This document shows, piece by piece, positions 18,686 through 28,926 of a DNA stretch of 64,000 nucleotides. This DNA comes from Nostoc sp. 106C (GTDB taxonomy: Bacteria; Cyanobacteriota; Cyanobacteriia; Cyanobacteriales; Nostocaceae). The DNA lies in assembly GCF_002154725.1 (NCBI RefSeq), contig NZ_MTAW01000104.1:62001-126000 (forward strand), read 5' to 3'. Position 1 is the first letter of the stretch, and each line of letters opens with the position of its first letter. Below the pieces are notes generated by a model that was not told where the DNA came from, did no database searches, and saw only the letters and a list, made by a program, of their open reading frames with translations. The position numbers and the translations under genes were made by a program.

Positions 18686-19777
18686 TCATGAAATATATTC
18701 TGTTTTCCTGATTCTGCCGCAGATAGTGAAGCCGATCAGGAAAATCACACTTATAGTTGTCGCTACCATCTGTACCAAGGTCAAGTGCTGCGTTCGCATC
18801 GCCAACAAATTAAAAACCAAGGTAATTGACCAAAGAGTATATGCAGCACGGCGTTGGGAGAATCCCCAAGCAAGCAAGCGATGGTGTAGGTGGTCTTTGC
18901 CAGGAGTACTCATTGGGTTTTTTCCCGCCATCAGTCGTCGCACAATTACTTGAGTTGTGTCCAGCACTGGTAATAGCAAAAATAAAACTGTAGGAATTAA
19001 GGAAAATACGGTATTTACTTGGAGTTTACCTAAAATACTAGTTGCGGCCAGCACATAGCCGAAAAAGTAAGCTCCGGCATCACCCATAATGATCCTTGAG
19101 GGGTGGAAGTTATGGCGCAAAAAGCCTAGGGCTGCGCCTCCCAATGCAGCCAGTACTAGAGTTGCCGCCGCACGATATGAAATCTGGGCAGAAACCGCCA
19201 ACAAACTCATGGCAGTAATAAAACTCACTCCTCCTGCTAAACCATCCATACCATCCATCAAGTTAATGGCATTGGTAATTCCTACTACCCAAAATACTGT
19301 CAGCGATATTGAAAGAAGATAGTCGATTGGTGTGCCAAAAGCGATTTCAATTCTAATCCCGTTAGCAACCAGCAATAGTGCTGTGAGCACCTGAGTAAAC
19401 ATCCGCACCGAGGGAGGTAAGCCAAACTGGTCATCAATAAAGCCAACCAGAACTAATATCGTCCCTCCCAAAAGAATAGTCAGTACTTGAGCCAAGACGT
19501 TTTGCAGTTCGATTGGTCGTAAGAGGGTAGCGAGTACAAGTGCAGCAATCACACCCGTATAGATAGCCAGACCTCCTGCATTCGGCAAAGGTTCTCGGTT
19601 AAGCCGCCGTGCGTTTGGTTGGTCAGCCCAACCTACCCGTAAAGCAAATTTGCGTACTGTGGGAATTAACCGCCATGTTACTAGCCAAGCCAAGAGAAAC
19701 GTAAATACTACAGCCAACCAGCCGGTGCCGCTAGGGTCGGCAATACCGAGGGACTTAAGGGAGTTGTATAGATTCAT
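18686..19777 (-). CDS. WecA/MraY-type polyprenyl-phosphate sugar-1-phosphate transferase
   Basis: A 363-residue integral membrane enzyme with about ten hydrophobic segments. It transfers a sugar-1-phosphate (usually GlcNAc or MurNAc-pentapeptide) from UDP to undecaprenyl phosphate. Motifs: DQPNARRLNREPLPNAGGLAI, the catalytic NLMDGMDGLAGG with its Asp pair, MGDAGAYFFGY and the C-terminal HLHHRLLAWGFS loop with the His cluster. The DQPNARRLN start and the HLHHRL loop are closer to WecA/TagO than to MraY, so a role in cell-surface polysaccharide synthesis is more likely than peptidoglycan synthesis. I take ATG 19777; a TTG at 19789 would add four residues. Confidence 0.88.
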   Translation of the reverse strand: MNLYNSLKSLGIADPSGTGWLAVVFTFLLAWLVTWRLIPTVRKFALRVGWADQPNARRLNREPLPNAGGLAIYTGVIAALVLATLLRPIELQNVLAQVLTILLGGTILVLVGFIDDQFGLPPSVRMFTQVLTALLLVANGIRIEIAFGTPIDYLLSISLTVFWVVGITNAINLMDGMDGLAGGVSFITAMSLLAVSAQISYRAAATLVLAALGGAALGFLRHNFHPSRIIMGDAGAYFFGYVLAATSILGKLQVNTVFSLIPTVLFLLLPVLDTTQVIVRRLMAGKNPMSTPGKDHLHHRLLAWGFSQRRAAYTLWSITLVFNLLAMRTQHLTLVQMVATTISVIFLIGFTICGRIRKTEYIS

Positions 19778-19875
19778 CTCCCAATTCAACCATTACTGCT
19801 ACTATTCAACATGAGCATCAACTGTATATTAATCAATTTTTTTATTTCCATTTGTCATCTGACCAGTTTTAGGAG

Positions 19876-19902
19876 TTAGCACTCTGGCTCTGTGAGTGCT
19901 AA
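19876..19902 (+). promoter_or_regulatory. CIRCE operator (HrcA-binding site)
   Basis: TTAGCACTC, a 9-base spacer, then GAGTGCTAA: an exact match to the CIRCE consensus. It lies 32 bases before the groEL start. The heat-shock repressor HrcA binds this element, so the chaperonin gene should be derepressed by heat. Confidence 0.97.
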
Positions 19903-19931
19903 ATTGTCTAATGGAAGCGCTTGAGAAATGA

Positions 19932-21605
<1,674 letters not shown>

Positions 21606-21642
21606 TCTTTGCTTCTCCATCTTCTCCATATAAATATTTATT

Positions 21643-21678
21643 AAGCAGTTTGTCTTGGCTAAGGCAAACTGCTTTTTT
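21643..21678 (+). terminator. Rho-independent terminator of groEL2
   Basis: AAGCAGTTTG (21643-21652) pairs perfectly with CAAACTGCTT (21665-21674) and is followed by a T-run. It lies 38 bases after the stop codon. Confidence 0.9.
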
Positions 21679-21891
21679 ATCATTTATGACCGAGAGGTAA
21701 GGGAGTGATATCATATCGGCTTGAATAGTTAAAAAATTTTGGATGTTAAATTTACTTTGTAGGGTGGGCATTGCTACCCTACAAAACTATTAATTTTTAC
21801 TAATAATTTAGAATTGCTAGATTTTGTTATTAGCAACAATAAAATATCTGGTTTTGACTGTTATTGGGTATTTACAAGAAGGTAAAAGTAC

Positions 21892-23034
21892 ATGCTCAAA
21901 AAAATCCGTCGGACTCCTAAAGCCGTCAATCAGCCATTTCTTAAAGACTTTTATCACCAACCGGGGACTATACCAGGAACTCTTTTCATTGATGAAAATG
22001 CTGAATATCCTGAAATTATTTTGATTGATTACAACCAGCAAGACTACATTCGCAAAAAAATAGAAGCCCCGGAGGAATGTATTCCTTATCTAGATACGGC
22101 ATCTGTAACTTGGGTGGATGTGCAAGGTTTAGGAAATCAAGACATATTGCAAAGACTAGGGAAAGTTTTTGATTTACATCCTCTAGTTTTAGAAGATATA
22201 GTCAATGTGCCAGAGCGTCCTAAAACAGAAGACTATGAAGAGCAATTATTAATAATTGCTCGAATGGTAGTGCCAAAAGATAATGGGTTTGGTTTTTACA
22301 GCGAACAAGTGAGTTTAATATTGAGTAAAACTTATTTGCTCACTGTGCAGGAAGAACCAGAACATGATTGTTTTGAAGCAGTGCGATCGCGAATTGAAAA
22401 ATCTAAGGGAATTATTCGGAAATCAGGAGCAGATTATTTAACTTATGCTCTGTTAGATGCAATTATTGATGGCTTTTTTCCTGTGTTAGAACGTTACGGT
22501 GAGCAAATAGAAGATTTAGAAGAGGAAGTTATCGTCAAACCTACTCAAAAAACACTACAGAAGATTTATAAAATTAGGCGAGAATTACTGCAACTGCGTC
22601 GCGCCATCTGGCCGCAACGGGATGTAATTAGTTCTTTGATGCGAGATAGCGGTGAACTTATTAGTGATGAAGTGCGAATCTATCTGCGAGATTGTTATGA
22701 CCATGCAATACAAGTAATTGACATGGTAGAAACTTATCGCGAACTGACATCAGGATTGATGGATGTTTACCTGTCAGCAGTTAGTAACAAAATGAATGAA
22801 ATCATGAAGCTACTAACGGTAGTTTCGTCAATTTTTATTCCCTTAACTTTTGTAGCGGGAATCTATGGAATGAACTTCAATACCGAAAAATCCCCATATA
22901 ATATGCCTGAACTGAATTGGTATTGGGGATACCCGATGTGCTTGGCAATCATGGCTGCGATCGCAGGCGGATTATTATTCTTTTTTTGGCGGCGGGGCTG
23001 GCTAGAACGGTCTGTAACTATGAAGCAAGATTAA
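21892..23034 (+). CDS. corA: CorA-family magnesium/cobalt transporter
   Basis: CorA is a pentameric Mg2+ (and Co2+/Ni2+) channel of the inner membrane. The 380-residue product has the large cytosolic N-terminal domain, the long stalk helix and two C-terminal membrane segments (about 318-338 and 350-370). The signature YGMNF lies directly after the first. The second helix is followed by a basic C-terminus (FFWRRGWLERS). Length and topology are usual. Start ATG 21892 (MLKKIRRTPKAV). The unknown membrane-protein gene 62 bases downstream is on the same strand and could be cotranscribed. Confidence 0.95.
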   Translation: MLKKIRRTPKAVNQPFLKDFYHQPGTIPGTLFIDENAEYPEIILIDYNQQDYIRKKIEAPEECIPYLDTASVTWVDVQGLGNQDILQRLGKVFDLHPLVLEDIVNVPERPKTEDYEEQLLIIARMVVPKDNGFGFYSEQVSLILSKTYLLTVQEEPEHDCFEAVRSRIEKSKGIIRKSGADYLTYALLDAIIDGFFPVLERYGEQIEDLEEEVIVKPTQKTLQKIYKIRRELLQLRRAIWPQRDVISSLMRDSGELISDEVRIYLRDCYDHAIQVIDMVETYRELTSGLMDVYLSAVSNKMNEIMKLLTVVSSIFIPLTFVAGIYGMNFNTEKSPYNMPELNWYWGYPMCLAIMAAIAGGLLFFFWRRGWLERSVTMKQD

Positions 23035-23096
23035 ATATACGGTATGAATATGAAGCGAATATACAAAATTAGTACAGGGAGTCTATATTTTAAGTT

Positions 23097-23807
23097 ATGA
23101 GAGGAAATGGTGACCAAAATTTACTTGTTTTGACCCTTTATATCATCGGCGTCTCTTACATCTTTAATCTGATGATTGAGTCGATCGATGACAAAATTAA
23201 ATTTGAGGCGCAAAAAGGAGTCGTTGACGATCAACTTAAAGAGCAAAATCTCCAAGACCAAGTAGGAATTTCTTTTAGACTTAGCCCTTCTTATTCATTT
23301 GATGAATTGAAAGAGTTGTCAATTAGCATTGAAAATAAATCTGACAATCTTGCCATCTACGTTGACTGGGACAACAGCTCTATCGTAGTCGAACATAACA
23401 AGCAATCACGCCGAGTAATTCGCAAATCACCAGACTTGACCCGTGACTTAGCTGTGCCGCAAAGTCCTAGTCTTGTAGCTCCCAAGAAAACGCTGACGGC
23501 AGCAGTAACAGCGGAAGATGTTTTCGCGCGTGATGCAACCACAGGTACTTACTCAACGAAACAACCCCTAGTAAATATCACTGCTTTGCAAAAAAGTCCT
23601 CTCAAGGCGCAAAGAAAGTTGTACAACGACTTTGTTAACAGAACAAAGCAATTAGAATTTTCGCTACAGTTAGTGCTGCGAATGTCTGAGGTACGTGTTG
23701 GTCTAGCTCCTGGTGTGAATATCCCGCCAATGTGTATTGTCAATTGTCCTTTTACAATCAGGAAGTTGCCTTGGACATACGCTCTGCCTTGGAATAAAAA
23801 GAAGTAA
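23097..23807 (+). CDS. Hypothetical protein with N-terminal membrane segment (236 aa)
   Basis: I do not recognise this family. Residues about 9-25 (LLVLTLYIIGVSYIFNL) form one hydrophobic segment that should anchor the protein. The rest is soluble, with a beta-rich part (LSISIENKSDNLAIYVDWDNSSIVVE, written here as shape only: immunoglobulin-like pattern) and a C-terminal segment with two Cys (MCIVNC). The pattern of segments and the position after corA and before rnpB suggest a conserved cyanobacterial gene, but no function can be assigned. Start ATG 23097. Confidence 0.7.
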   Translation: MRGNGDQNLLVLTLYIIGVSYIFNLMIESIDDKIKFEAQKGVVDDQLKEQNLQDQVGISFRLSPSYSFDELKELSISIENKSDNLAIYVDWDNSSIVVEHNKQSRRVIRKSPDLTRDLAVPQSPSLVAPKKTLTAAVTAEDVFARDATTGTYSTKQPLVNITALQKSPLKAQRKLYNDFVNRTKQLEFSLQLVLRMSEVRVGLAPGVNIPPMCIVNCPFTIRKLPWTYALPWNKKK

Positions 23808-23850
23808 TTCAAATCAGACACACAATGCCATCCAAGATTACACTGGATCT

Positions 23851-24317
23851 AGGGAGAGAGTAGACGTAGGCGGTTGCAGATCGGTCACAACAACTGGTTT
23901 GAGGAAAGTCCGGGCTCCCGAAAGACCAAACTTGCTGGATAACGTCCAGTGCGAGTGATCGTGAGGATAGTGCCACAGAAAGATACCGCCAAAGTTAGTG
24001 CTGAGCAATGAGTATCGAGTGCTGAGAAAAGAAAACTCAGAACTCAGAACTCAGAACTCAGGACTGTTTTGGTAAGGGTGCAAAGGTGCGGTAAGAGCGC
24101 ACCAGCAGCGTCGAGAGGCGCTGGCTCGGTAAACCCCGGTTGGGAGCAAGGCGAAAGGAACTATGGTTGGTCTTTTACCAGTTCCGCTAAAACAGAGCCG
24201 CTAGAGGCGTCTGGTAACAGGCGTCCCAGATAGATAACCGCCCTCATGTATGGAAGTTACATGTAACATCTCTACATTAGAGAACAGAACCCGGCTTATG
24301 AGCTGCTCTCTCTCTTT
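23851..24317 (+). ncRNA. rnpB: RNase P RNA
   Basis: The RNA subunit of RNase P matures the 5' ends of tRNAs. The conserved core is clear: GAGGAAAGTCCGGGCT near 23901, ACAGAAAGATACCGCC near 23975, GGTAAGGGTGCAAAGGTGCGGTAAGAG (core of the mid region), AACCCCGG near 24133, and the 3' ACAGAACCCGGCTTATG. The ends pair to form P1 (GGGAGAGAG with CTCTCTCTC), and a T-run after the 3' strand acts as terminator. An STRR heptamer array (AACTCAG, four copies) is inserted in the variable helix P12 region, a feature reported for heterocystous cyanobacteria. Exact ends are approximate. Confidence 0.95.
24034..24061. repeat. STRR (AACTCAG)4 inside rnpB
   Basis: Four perfect copies of AACTCAG. Together with the GTGCTGAGCAATGAGTATCG region upstream they can form an extended stem, so the RNA core is undisturbed. 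Confidence 0.9.
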
Positions 24318-24477
24318 TTAATTATTGGTCATCGGGCATGGGGGATGGGGCATTGGGCATTGCTATTGAGTCCAGAGTCAAGGGGAGCCAGCACCGTGGT
24401 GAGTCGCTGGCTCCCCTGCTCCCCTGCCTCCTTGTCTCCCTTGTCTTCCTTGTCCTTTTTGTCCCCCAACTGATTGA

Positions 24478-25197
24478 ATGTCTCTCGCTTACCCACGCCG
24501 TCAGCGGCAGCTTGAAAGTTTAGTTAAAAAATTTGGTCTACTAAAAGAAGCACCCATACAGTGGCAACTGCTTGATTTAGCGCTGACTCATCCTACTGTC
24601 TCTGAGTCAGCAAATTATGAACAACTGGAGTTTGTCGGTGATGCTGTCGTGCGGTTAGTAGCGGCTGTGGTTTTATGGGAACATTATCCAGATTGTCCAG
24701 TGGGGGATTTTGCAGCAATTCGTTCGGTTTTAGTGAGCGATCGCATTCTCGCTCAATTAGCCAGAGAATATGGTTTAGAGCTGTATTTATTAGTCGCTGG
24801 CAGTGCTACTGCTGATAAAGTTGGTCAAGAATCTCGGCTGGCCGATGCCTTTGAAGCTGTTCTTGGTGCATTGTACCTCAGCACGAACAATCTCGATCTC
24901 ATCCGTTCTTGGCTAGACCCTCATTTCAAACAACTAGCAGCAGAAATTCGTCTCGATCCAGCTAGGTTGAACTACAAAGCTGCTCTGCAAGAATGGACTC
25001 AGGCGCAATTTAAAGTTTTACCTGAATATCGCGTTGTGGAAGTTACTCAACCTCACCGCAATCAAGAGCGTTTTGTTGCTGAAGTTTGGTTGCATGGTAA
25101 ACAGTTAGGTCAAGGCAAAGGGCGTTCTATTAAAGCCGCGGAACAAGCCGCTGCCAAAGTAGCTTTTTTATCTATTAGTAATCCGGAACAACCCTGA
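24478..25197 (+). CDS. rnc: Ribonuclease III
   Basis: RNase III cleaves double-stranded RNA, including rRNA precursors and sRNA-mRNA duplexes. The 239-residue product has the catalytic signature NYEQLEFVGDAVVRL (about 41-55), a second acidic pair in LADAFEAVLGALYL, and a C-terminal double-stranded RNA-binding domain (about 160-233: NYKAALQEW, GKGRSIKAAEQAAA). The length is normal. Start ATG 24478. It follows rnpB in the same direction after a repeat-rich gap of about 160 bases; this linkage puts two RNA-processing functions side by side, though separate transcription is likely because of the rnpB terminator. Confidence 0.96.
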   Translation: MSLAYPRRQRQLESLVKKFGLLKEAPIQWQLLDLALTHPTVSESANYEQLEFVGDAVVRLVAAVVLWEHYPDCPVGDFAAIRSVLVSDRILAQLAREYGLELYLLVAGSATADKVGQESRLADAFEAVLGALYLSTNNLDLIRSWLDPHFKQLAAEIRLDPARLNYKAALQEWTQAQFKVLPEYRVVEVTQPHRNQERFVAEVWLHGKQLGQGKGRSIKAAEQAAAKVAFLSISNPEQP

Positions 25198-25268
25198 ACT
25201 CAACAGACGCTGTATGCGCAGATAATTCAGTTATTAGTCCAGAGTTAAAGTTTAGTGTCAAAAATTTA

Positions 25269-25292
25269 ACTCTTGACTCTTGACTCTTGACT
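25269..25292. repeat. STRR (ACTCTTG)3
   Basis: Three perfect heptamers and a partial fourth in the gap between rnc and the oxidoreductase gene. Confidence 0.85.
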
Positions 25293-25307
25293 AATAACCA
25301 ATAACTT

Positions 25308-26531
25308 ATGAATAACCAAATTACAATTGCTATCCTAGGCGTTGGGCGTTGGGGCGTGCATTTGCTAAGGAATTTTTTAGAACATCCTCAAGTCCGTATT
25401 GGCGCGGTAGTAGACCCAAACTCTGAAAGGTTGGCAGAGGTAAAACGGCAATTTAAGTTAAATGACAATGTATTATTAACAACTGAGTGGCAGGCTATAA
25501 AGCAAGTGCCAGATATGAGCGCAGTGGCGATCGCTACTCCAGCCACCATTCATTATGATTTGATTAAGTATGCTCTTAACCAGGGATACCATGTTTTGGC
25601 AGAAAAGCCTTTAACTTTAGACCCATTAGAATGTTGTGAACTTTGCCAGTTAGCAGATCTGCGGCATTTAATACTGATGGTGGATCACACATATTTATTT
25701 CACCCAGCCGTTGAGAAAGGGCAAGCTGTGATTCAGGCAGGTAAGTTAGGTAATTTACGCTATGGCTACGCCACCCGCACTCATTTAGGACCAGTGCGAC
25801 AAGATGTGGATGCATTGTGGGACTTAGCTATTCACGATATTGCCATTTTTAACAGTTGGCTGGGTCAGCTACCAGTAAAAGTGCAAGCAACAGGTACGAT
25901 GTGGTTGCAAAAAGAGGACACGGGGACATGGGGATGCGGAGACACGGAGAATGTCTTTGTGTCTTCTTCCTCCCTCAAGCAAGGGCTAGCTGACTTAGTA
26001 TGGGTAACCCTAACATATGCAGATGGCTTTCAAGCCTATATCCATCTATGCTGGCTGAATACCGATAAACAAAGACGGTTGGCGGTTGTAGGTAATCGTG
26101 GTAGCTTGATTTTCGATGAAATGTCTAGACTATCGCCTTTAACCCTGCTACATGGTGAGTTTGATTTCCAAGACAATCAATTTCTGCCTGTGAATCAAAG
26201 CCAAGAGGTGCTGGAAATAGAAAAAGGCGAACCATTACAGCGGGTTTGCGATCGCTTTATTTCTTGTATCCTCAAAAATACTCCTCCAGTTGTCTCATCT
26301 GGCTGGGTAGGCACAGAGTTAGTGAAAATTCTCGCTGCCCTCACAGTATCTCTCCAACGGGGTGGGCAAGCTGTGTCTCTAAAAGCTGAGAACTGGGGAT
26401 TAGAGGCTGGTGACTGGGAACTCAAGAGTGGGAACTGGGTACTGAAGACTGAGGACTGCGGGTTAGGGGACAAGAAAGATAAAGGAGAAATCACTAATGA
26501 TCAAACCTCTATCTTTCCGAAGTACCGTTAG
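25308..26531 (+). CDS. Gfo/Idh/MocA-family NAD(P)-dependent oxidoreductase
   Basis: A 407-residue sugar or inositol-type dehydrogenase. The Rossmann fold starts at once (AILGVGRWG), then VATPATIHYD and the family's AEKPLTLDP motif with the catalytic Lys. The C-terminal alpha/beta domain carries LWDLAIHDIAIFNSW with its conserved Asp/His. The substrate is unknown. Two segments look like translated intergenic repeats: about residues 202-224 (QKEDTGTWGCGDTENV) and the C-terminal ~45 residues (WGLEAGDWELKSGNWVLK). The 3' end overlaps the convergent kinase gene by 23 bases. Core function is probably kept, as the inserts lie in a loop and the tail. Confidence 0.87.
   Translation: MNNQITIAILGVGRWGVHLLRNFLEHPQVRIGAVVDPNSERLAEVKRQFKLNDNVLLTTEWQAIKQVPDMSAVAIATPATIHYDLIKYALNQGYHVLAEKPLTLDPLECCELCQLADLRHLILMVDHTYLFHPAVEKGQAVIQAGKLGNLRYGYATRTHLGPVRQDVDALWDLAIHDIAIFNSWLGQLPVKVQATGTMWLQKEDTGTWGCGDTENVFVSSSSLKQGLADLVWVTLTYADGFQAYIHLCWLNTDKQRRLAVVGNRGSLIFDEMSRLSPLTLLHGEFDFQDNQFLPVNQSQEVLEIEKGEPLQRVCDRFISCILKNTPPVVSSGWVGTELVKILAALTVSLQRGGQAVSLKAENWGLEAGDWELKSGNWVLKTEDCGLGDKKDKGEITNDQTSIFPKYR
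25910..25980. repeat. Repeat-derived insert within the oxidoreductase gene
   Basis: GAGGACACGGGGACATGGGG and a following inverted half (TTTGTGTCTTCTTCCTCCC) match the style of Nostocales intergenic repeats. It is read through in frame and adds about 23 Gly/Ser/Thr/Asp-rich residues to the protein. Confidence 0.55.
26383..26475. repeat. GACTGGGAACT-type repeats forming the 3' end of the oxidoreductase gene
   Basis: Degenerate units (GAACTGGGGATTAG, GACTGGGAACTCAAG, GAACTGGGTACTGAAG, GAGGACTGCGGGTTAG) repeat about four times. They resemble noncoding STRR material and encode the WGLEAGDWELKSGNW tail. Confidence 0.6.
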
Positions 26532-28632
26532 CACAAGCTTCTCCTGTCGGTAGGCTAGAAAAGACACTTTGCTGACTAAGAAGACTGACTTCACGAGTAT
26601 CTTCTAAAAGCGGCAACTCGTCATTGGCTTCATCTATCCCTGTTATTGTAGATTCTTGGATTTCTCTAGAATCTAGCAGTTGTTCTTGTTGAAGGTTAAC
26701 ATAGCCGTTCATTCCCCTTTTTGCATCATCTATGGCGGAGACTTCAATATTCTTTAAATTTCCTTCCTCTTCTGGAGGAGATAACAGCGAAATATCAATT
26801 AAAGGCAAAGTGATAGTTACCGTCGTGCCATGATGAAGCCCCGTACTCTTCAGGGTAATACTACCTTTCATGAGTTCGATTAAGTTGCGTGAAATCGCTA
26901 GTCCTAATCCCGTGCCTTCAACTTTGCGCGTACTTGCACCATCTACCATTACAAAGGGGCGAAATAGTTTATGCTGTTGAGCAGGATCAATCCCCATGCC
27001 TGTATCTGTGACATGAATCAATACCTGAGATTGATCGTAGCTTTCCTGAATTTCACAAGCGATCGTGATGCTTCCCTGTTCGGTGAATTTAGTAGCATTG
27101 CCAATTACATTAATCAGGACTTGCTTGAGCTTTGCTGCATCCGCCTTCACTGGAATTGACTCGCTGCCCAGGTCAGTTTTCAGCTGTAAGCCTCTTTGTT
27201 GCACATTTACTGACTGTAAATTAATTACTTCTAAAAGTAAGGTCCGGAGGTCTAGCGGTTCTGTAACTACTGAAAGCTTGCCTGCTTCAATTTTAGAAAT
27301 GTCGAGTAAATCATTAATAATTCCTAATAGATGAATCGCTGTTTCATCAGCACGCTTGAGGAAGTCTATTTCTTCTTCTCGGTTATCGCATAAGCCATCG
27401 TGAACCAGGCGAACACAGTTAATAATAATATGTAATGGATTACGTAACTCATGAGAAGTTGTAGCTATAAACTGAGTTTTAATTTGATTAGCAGTTTTTG
27501 CTTCCTTCCAAGCTATTTCTAGTTCTTCTGCCCAAGCTTTTAGTCTTTCAACCATTTGGTCTAAAGCTTGTGCTAGTTGATTAAACTCTCTAATTTTAAA
27601 ATTGTGGGGAACTGGTTGGGCGGTGTGATGGCTGTCAATATTGAGAGCATAATCTCGTAATTCTTCTACAGGCCCTGCAAGGTAGGGAGCTAAATATAAG
27701 GATGCCAATAAACTTGCACCTATTAAGCCCACTGTTAAAACGATGAGAATCAACTTTATTTCTTCCAAACCAAAAAGAGCATTGTCTACACTGGTAACAG
27801 CTAAAACAATCCATTTTCGCTGCGATTGTTGATTGATGGGATCTGTAATCGCCGTATAACCAGCTACTAATTCTTGCCCTTGTTGAAAAGATAAATCTGT
27901 AGAACCTGTTTGCCCGATGTTCGCATTTTGAATAATACGTCGGAGTTGGGAAGCATCTGAGTACTGTTGAATATTACTCCCCACTCTTTCTGGTAATGGA
28001 TGCGCTAAAATTGTGCCATCTTCAGCGATGACTACCAGAGAGCCTGTGAGCGATCCCGGCTGTTTAGTAGTTTGTTGGTACAATGCTGACTGAAGACTTA
28101 AGCTGTAGAGCAATTGACCCGCACTATTGAAGACTGGAGCTGACATTAATAATCGCAATTGGTTTTGCGGATCTCTGGAACCAGTGGTTCCTGCCTTGGG
28201 AGGTAATATTGCTGTAATATCAACTCCTTGGCTGGGCAAAGATGAACTCAGTTCGCCAATTGGTTTGTCGTCACAAGTACTGGTAACTATTTTGTCTGTT
28301 TGTACATTTTTTAATTGAATACACTCAATTTGGATTGGCAATTGCTGTGCTATCTGAGTGAGAAATTCTTGCGCCTCAGTCAGTGAACGAGGTTGTATAA
28401 CTTTTGTTTTACTAATAATGAACAAACTTGTTTTCAAGGTAGCGATCGCATCTACAATCTTCTCTCCTTTAAGAACAGCACTTTCTGTTAAGTTCTGTCG
28501 AGCAGTTTTCAATAGGCTAGTGCGTGCCTTATTTAAGGCGACAATTTCTCCTATTAATAACACCGGGACAAACAGCAGCAATATTCTTGTTAATAAAATA
28601 CGCCGAAAGGATGATTGACGCGTCTTAGCCAT
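26509..28632 (-). CDS. Membrane sensor histidine kinase (Cache-like sensor, HAMP)
   Basis: A 707-residue sensor kinase. One membrane helix near the N-terminus (about 12-32, LLFVPVLLIGEIVAL), an extracytoplasmic Cache-like domain (about 35-285, containing the GTILAHPLPERVG signature), a second helix (about 290-315) followed by HAMP, then HisKA (phospho-acceptor in TSHELRNPLHII), and HATPase_c (DTGMGID, GTGLGLAIS). The last ~90 residues are unstructured and end SSLPTGEACANGTSER, which looks like a translated palindromic repeat. I take the ATG at 28632 (MAKTRQSS) over the upstream start at 28671. No cognate regulator is adjacent; an orphan kinase. Confidence 0.9.
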   Translation of the reverse strand: MAKTRQSSFRRILLTRILLLFVPVLLIGEIVALNKARTSLLKTARQNLTESAVLKGEKIVDAIATLKTSLFIISKTKVIQPRSLTEAQEFLTQIAQQLPIQIECIQLKNVQTDKIVTSTCDDKPIGELSSSLPSQGVDITAILPPKAGTTGSRDPQNQLRLLMSAPVFNSAGQLLYSLSLQSALYQQTTKQPGSLTGSLVVIAEDGTILAHPLPERVGSNIQQYSDASQLRRIIQNANIGQTGSTDLSFQQGQELVAGYTAITDPINQQSQRKWIVLAVTSVDNALFGLEEIKLILIVLTVGLIGASLLASLYLAPYLAGPVEELRDYALNIDSHHTAQPVPHNFKIREFNQLAQALDQMVERLKAWAEELEIAWKEAKTANQIKTQFIATTSHELRNPLHIIINCVRLVHDGLCDNREEEIDFLKRADETAIHLLGIINDLLDISKIEAGKLSVVTEPLDLRTLLLEVINLQSVNVQQRGLQLKTDLGSESIPVKADAAKLKQVLINVIGNATKFTEQGSITIACEIQESYDQSQVLIHVTDTGMGIDPAQQHKLFRPFVMVDGASTRKVEGTGLGLAISRNLIELMKGSITLKSTGLHHGTTVTITLPLIDISLLSPPEEEGNLKNIEVSAIDDAKRGMNGYVNLQQEQLLDSREIQESTITGIDEANDELPLLEDTREVSLLSQQSVFSSLPTGEACANGTSER
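26522..26560. repeat. Dispersed palindromic repeat at the end of the kinase gene
   Basis: CCGTTAGCACAAGCTTCTCC followed by TGTCGGTAGGC belongs to the same family of repeats seen at 43258 and 47651. It encodes the last residues of the kinase. Confidence 0.45.
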
Positions 28633-28926
28633 CGAACGTCTCACTTCGCATCTGCAAACCACAACAGCCAACGATATGCAATTAGACCAGCTAGATGAGA
28701 CATCTTATTAAGTTATCAGTACTCTATTGGCAAATGCTAAAGATATCAAAGTTTGCATCTGCAAAAAGAAACATGGTATACCAAAACCCGTGAAGGTTAG
28801 CTGTAAAAAAGACTTTTGTTGCATATCTATGACAGTGGTGAAATCATCAAACAGGAGCTTGGATGTATGGATTTTTGTTAAATCAACACACAACAAGGAA
28901 AATATTAAAAATATCAAATCAACTCA

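Noticed and set aside
24034-24061. Possible CRISPR-like array in rnpB
   Set aside because: The units are contiguous 7-base tandem repeats without spacers; they are STRR.
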